Of a stretch of DNA of 64,000 bases, positions 61,185 through 64,000 are shown piece after piece. Each line of letters starts with the position of its first letter. Positions within the stretch are counted from its first letter, which is position 1. The notes under the pieces are model-generated. The model saw only the letters and a program-made list of their open reading frames with translations, made no database searches and was not told the origin of the DNA. The position numbers were made by a program, and so were the translations under genes. Origin of the DNA: Antedon bifida (taxonomy: Eukaryota > Echinodermata > Crinoidea > Comatulida > Antedonidae); contig OY727099.1 in the NCBI GenBank assembly GCA_963402885.1, positions 15,016,001 to 15,080,000 of the forward strand. Direction: 5' to 3'.

Positions 61185-62677
61185 TTAATGGACTTTCATC
61201 TAATAAATCTCCAGGTCCTGATTCCGTGCATCCATACATATTGAAATCTGCTTCCGAATTTTTTGCTCCACCATTATTTAATTTGTTTAACTTGTCCCTG
61301 CGTATGGGGGAAATCCCCGCTAAGTGGAAAATGTCCCATATCACTCCTATATTTAAATCTGGTGATAAAAATGCAATTTGTAATTACAGACCAATATCTC
61401 TTACCCCTATTTGTTCGAAACTGCTTGAAAAAATACTGTTTTCAAGTATATCTGATCACGTTGCTTATAATTGTCCAATTACTGAAGTCCAGCACGGTTT
61501 TTTCCCCTCCTGTTCCTGTGTTACCCAACTTACCAACCTAACTCATTCCTGGGCATCTTCGCTAGATAAAACTAAAGCCCCCAGAATTGATGTTATCTTT
61601 CTCGACTACGCCAAAGCGTTTGATAAACTGCCTCACCATATTATTTTAAATAAGCTGGCTAGTCACTTTAATATCAGAGGCAATGTCTGGAAATGGATCA
61701 AGTCATTTCTATTGGGACGTTCCCAAAGAGTCTTGTATCAAGGATCCATTAGCCCATCATCCCCAGTTACCTCTGGCATACCACAGGGCAGCGTACTTGG
61801 ACCCCTTATTTTTAACTTATTTATAAATGACCTTCCCTCATCTATTATTTCTCCATGTGCATTGTTTGCCGATGACACGATAATTTATAGAAATATATTT
61901 ACTGTAGACGATGAAGTTGTTCTTCAGTGCGATCTGATCAGGCTTTCCTCTTGGTGTGATCTAAATGAAATGGAGCTTAACTTAAATAAAACCAAGGTTC
62001 TCCACATTACAAGATCAAGGAAAGAGTATAGACCTGTTTATCGTATAAATGACTTGCCTATTAAATCCGTATCAAGTCATTGTCATCTGGGGGTCACGAT
62101 TAATAGTGAACTTACTTGGGATGACCATGTAAACTTAATTATTTCTCGTTCAAATCGAATGTTGGGTTTTATTACTAGTATTGCAGGAGGATCATCCCCT
62201 TCAGCTATTTTCTCACTCTATAAAGCTCTCATTGTCCCCATCCTTGAATATGGTGTCCCAGCGTGGTTGCCTCGAACCAAAAAACTTACAGAACGTATCG
62301 AGGCAGTCCAGCGAAGGGCTACTAGGCTTGTCCTTAAACAAACATGAGGTGAAATGGAATACGAGGAACGTCTCACTAAGCTAAATTGGCCTACACTATC
62401 TAATCGAAGAAATTATCTTCTGTTATCCTTTGTTTGTAAATCATTTATTGGAACGGTTGATTGTAGTAGTGTTCGTCAATCTATAGTTGTTAATGGCCGT
62501 CACCTTGATACACTTAAGTTCATTCATCACTATGCTCGAACCAATTGTCTTCATCATTCCGCTATTAACATATTCCCTAGGTTGTGGGAAGAATTACCGG
62601 AAATGATTAAAAATTCTTTAATTTTAGACAGTTTTCCAACATTTTTAAATTCACTTAAATCACATGTTTTATATTGA
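61181..62677 (+). pseudogene. LINE 4 reverse transcriptase and C-terminus
   Basis: RT motifs: LSSNKSPGPDSVHPYI, ICNYRPISLTPICSKLLEKI, QHGFFPSCSCVTQ, VIFLDYAKAFDKLPH, SGIPQGSVLGPLIFNLF, CALFADDTIIYRN. An in-frame TGA at 62345-62347 (KQT*GEMEYEERL, probably a decayed CGA codon) splits off the conserved C-terminal region, which runs to 62677 (FPTFLNSLKSHVLY). Confidence 0.85.
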
Positions 62678-62921
62678 CTTTGTTGAATCGACTATTATGT
62701 ATTTTATCCGTTTATTTTATATTGACACTGTTGATTCGTCTATTTGTTATTTAAATATTTTATATAGTTTAATTTATATCATTGTTGTTACTTTGGGAGT
62801 ACGGAACCTGAACTCTTGTTATAGTGATTAGGTTCACTTTTAGGTTCCTGCCTACTCCCTTAGTTTCTGTGTTTTTGTTTGTTTGTAACTGGTTTTTGGC
62901 AATAAATAATAATAATAATAA

Positions 62922-63198
62922 TGTACAGATAATGGTACTGTTTGAAATCAAGGCTATAATGTACAGATTATGGTACTGTTTGAAATCAAGGCTATAATGT
63001 ACAGATTATGGTACTGTTTGAAATCAAGGCTATAATGTACAGATTATGGTACTGTTTAAAATTAAGGCTATAATGTACAGATTATGGTACTGTTTGAAAT
63101 CAAGGCTATAATGTACAGATTATGGTACTGTTTGAAATCAAGGCTATAATGTACAGATTATGGTACTGTTTGAAATCAAGGCTATAATGTACAGAAAG
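62922..63198. repeat. 38-bp minisatellite, continuation after LINE 4
   Basis: About seven copies of the 58331-59020 unit. The last copy is partial (ACAGAAAGGTACTG). Confidence 0.95.
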
Positions 63199-63530
63199 GT
63201 ACTGTTTTGGTACTACTACTTTACTTTTAGTATCACTTTTCTAAAATCTAATTCAGTACACAGCATCTTGCTTGAACATCCCATGAAACAAAATTACATT
63301 CATAAAATTAATACAGTACACATATATTACATAATTATAAAAACAAATGTATTTATTTATTTCAACAATATTTTATGAGGGTGGTCCAGAATTAAATAAT
63401 TTATTGTAAGTAAAATAAATAACTAGACTACGAATTATAGGTGATCATTGATTGGGATTGAAGATAAAAACAGATTAATTAAACTAACGTGTACAAGTAA
63501 ATACACTAGTACTACCTATACCTAGTGCCA
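63199..63530. other. AT-rich stretch without gene
   Basis: No recognisable gene. Short open frame at 63160-63378 begins in the minisatellite and is a shadow. Confidence 0.45.
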
Positions 63531-63660
63531 GCGAGCCACGAGCTGAACAAACTTGGAATTTGTACTCTGTGGAGACTTTCCACGACCGGCTAGAGGTAAA
63601 TAACTGTGCTGAGCTAGGCCTAGCCCTTAACTTAAACTGTTAACTAGCCTAGGGCTAGTA
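63530..63660. repeat. Dispersed repeat related to 500-660
   Basis: Shares CTGTGGAGACTTTCCACGACC/GGCT and TGTGCTGAGCTAGGCCTAG with 530-600, same orientation, with intervening differences. Family unknown. Confidence 0.55.
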
Positions 63661-63761
63661 TTAAATATTATATTATATATCTTTTACTGTATGTTAAATA
63701 AAATATACTCAGTGTCAAGCATGCCATGTTTGTTTACCACTTTATAGTTGTGTAATGATAT

Positions 63762-63766
<5 letters not shown>

Positions 63767-63812
<46 letters not shown>
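63767..63812. repeat. (TA)n microsatellite
   Basis: About 23 uninterrupted TA units. Confidence 0.95.
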
Positions 63813-63815
<3 letters not shown>

Positions 63816-63923
63816 ACAAGAGGCAAAGAACATTAATTCTAAACCGCCCGGTGATATACTGAAATTTAATTAATTAATTTGAAACGATAAAGATGAGGAA
63901 ATCTGTGAGAATGAGAAAAAGTC

Positions 63924-63994
63924 GCCCCAACCGAGACTCGAACTCGGACCGCCTGCTTGATATGCAGATGTCCTAACCATTAGACCACTGGGGC
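63924..63994 (-). tRNA. tRNA-like gene, anticodon AUC (Asp-type), possible pseudogene or SINE head
   Basis: A full cloverleaf can be drawn on the minus strand: acceptor GCCCCAG/TTGGGGC (7 pairs, one G-U), D arm GTCTAATGGTTAGGAC, anticodon arm TCTGC-ATATCAA-GCAGG, short variable loop CGGT, T arm CCGAG-TTCGAGT-CTCGG. The loop gives anticodon AUC with U33 before it, which would read GAU (Asp). The body resembles tRNA-Glu/Asp. A34 is odd for a two-codon box, since inosine there would also read GAA, so decay or a SINE origin is possible. Confidence 0.65.
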
Positions 63995-64000
63995 TTTCAT

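Larger units (their letters stand above)
59020..62921 (+). mobile_element. 2A-bearing CR1-like LINE (LINE 4), close to full length
   Basis: Inserted into the 38-bp minisatellite: repeat units stop at about 59035 and restart at 62922. It has a roughly 500-bp 5' leader, a leader frame ending in a 2A-like motif, endonuclease, RT, and a GGCAATAAATAATAATAATAAT 3' tail. Coding is interrupted by TAG at 59841-59843, a frameshift near 61140-61160 and TGA at 62345-62347, so the copy is dead but fairly young. It resembles LINE 2 in layout and motifs. Confidence 0.88.

Overview
This window looks like intergenic and intronic DNA from an invertebrate deuterostome, most likely an echinoderm or a close relative. 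The basis is: AT-rich DNA with phase-1 introns; CR1-like LINEs carrying 2A-like NPGP motifs before the endonuclease (a combination known from sea urchins); mag-type Ty3 and DIRS retroelements; and death-fold plus TRADD-N-like exons with a leucine-rich-repeat gene. The class is not determined. There is no bacterial-style gene organisation.

Region by region. 1-0.66 kb: short tandem repeat and a dispersed repeat that recurs at the far end of the window. 0.78-12.9 kb: a small inverted-repeat element (E) split by an 11-kb long-TIR element (D); D carries an old L2-type LINE piece, a young Ty3/mag LTR element (2530-7344) and a CR1-like LINE with an open EN-RT frame (9172-12024). 12.9-18 kb: DIRS-type tyrosine-recombinase retroelement and its terminal repeats. 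18-22.65 kb: a second, broken Ty3/mag element. 22.65-24.05 kb: two hAT-like MITEs head to tail with the same 8-bp target. 25.75-26.3 kb: a host death-fold-like exon. 26.37-37.07 kb: long-TIR element A, holding pieces of a conserved PIN-like gene, itself split by an LTR element (27266-35498), which is in turn split by long-TIR element B (30107-32961); a SINE also sits in the gene piece. 37.07-38.6 kb: 77-bp minisatellite. 39.1-43.2 kb: minus-strand LRR exon, basic linker exons and a tandem death-effector-like gene. 44.16-55.12 kb: minus-strand death-fold/TRADD-N-like exons, one of which is split by the 8.7-kb long-TIR element C. C contains a 3.15-kb DNA element (F). 55.5-63.2 kb: a minus-strand LINE, a 38-bp minisatellite and an almost full-length 2A-bearing LINE inserted into that minisatellite. 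63.4-64 kb: dispersed repeat, (TA)n and a tRNA-like gene.

The host content is a decayed cluster of innate-immunity-type death-fold genes on the minus strand. The most unusual signals are (i) four large elements with the same architecture, long inverted arms (in three clearly built of tandem sub-repeats), three of them packed with AGGTCA nuclear-receptor-type half-sites; (ii) insertion of one of them with a clean TAA duplication inside a coding exon; (iii) a gene fragment enclosed by another. All exon boundaries were set by eye from splice signals, reading phase and paralogue comparison.
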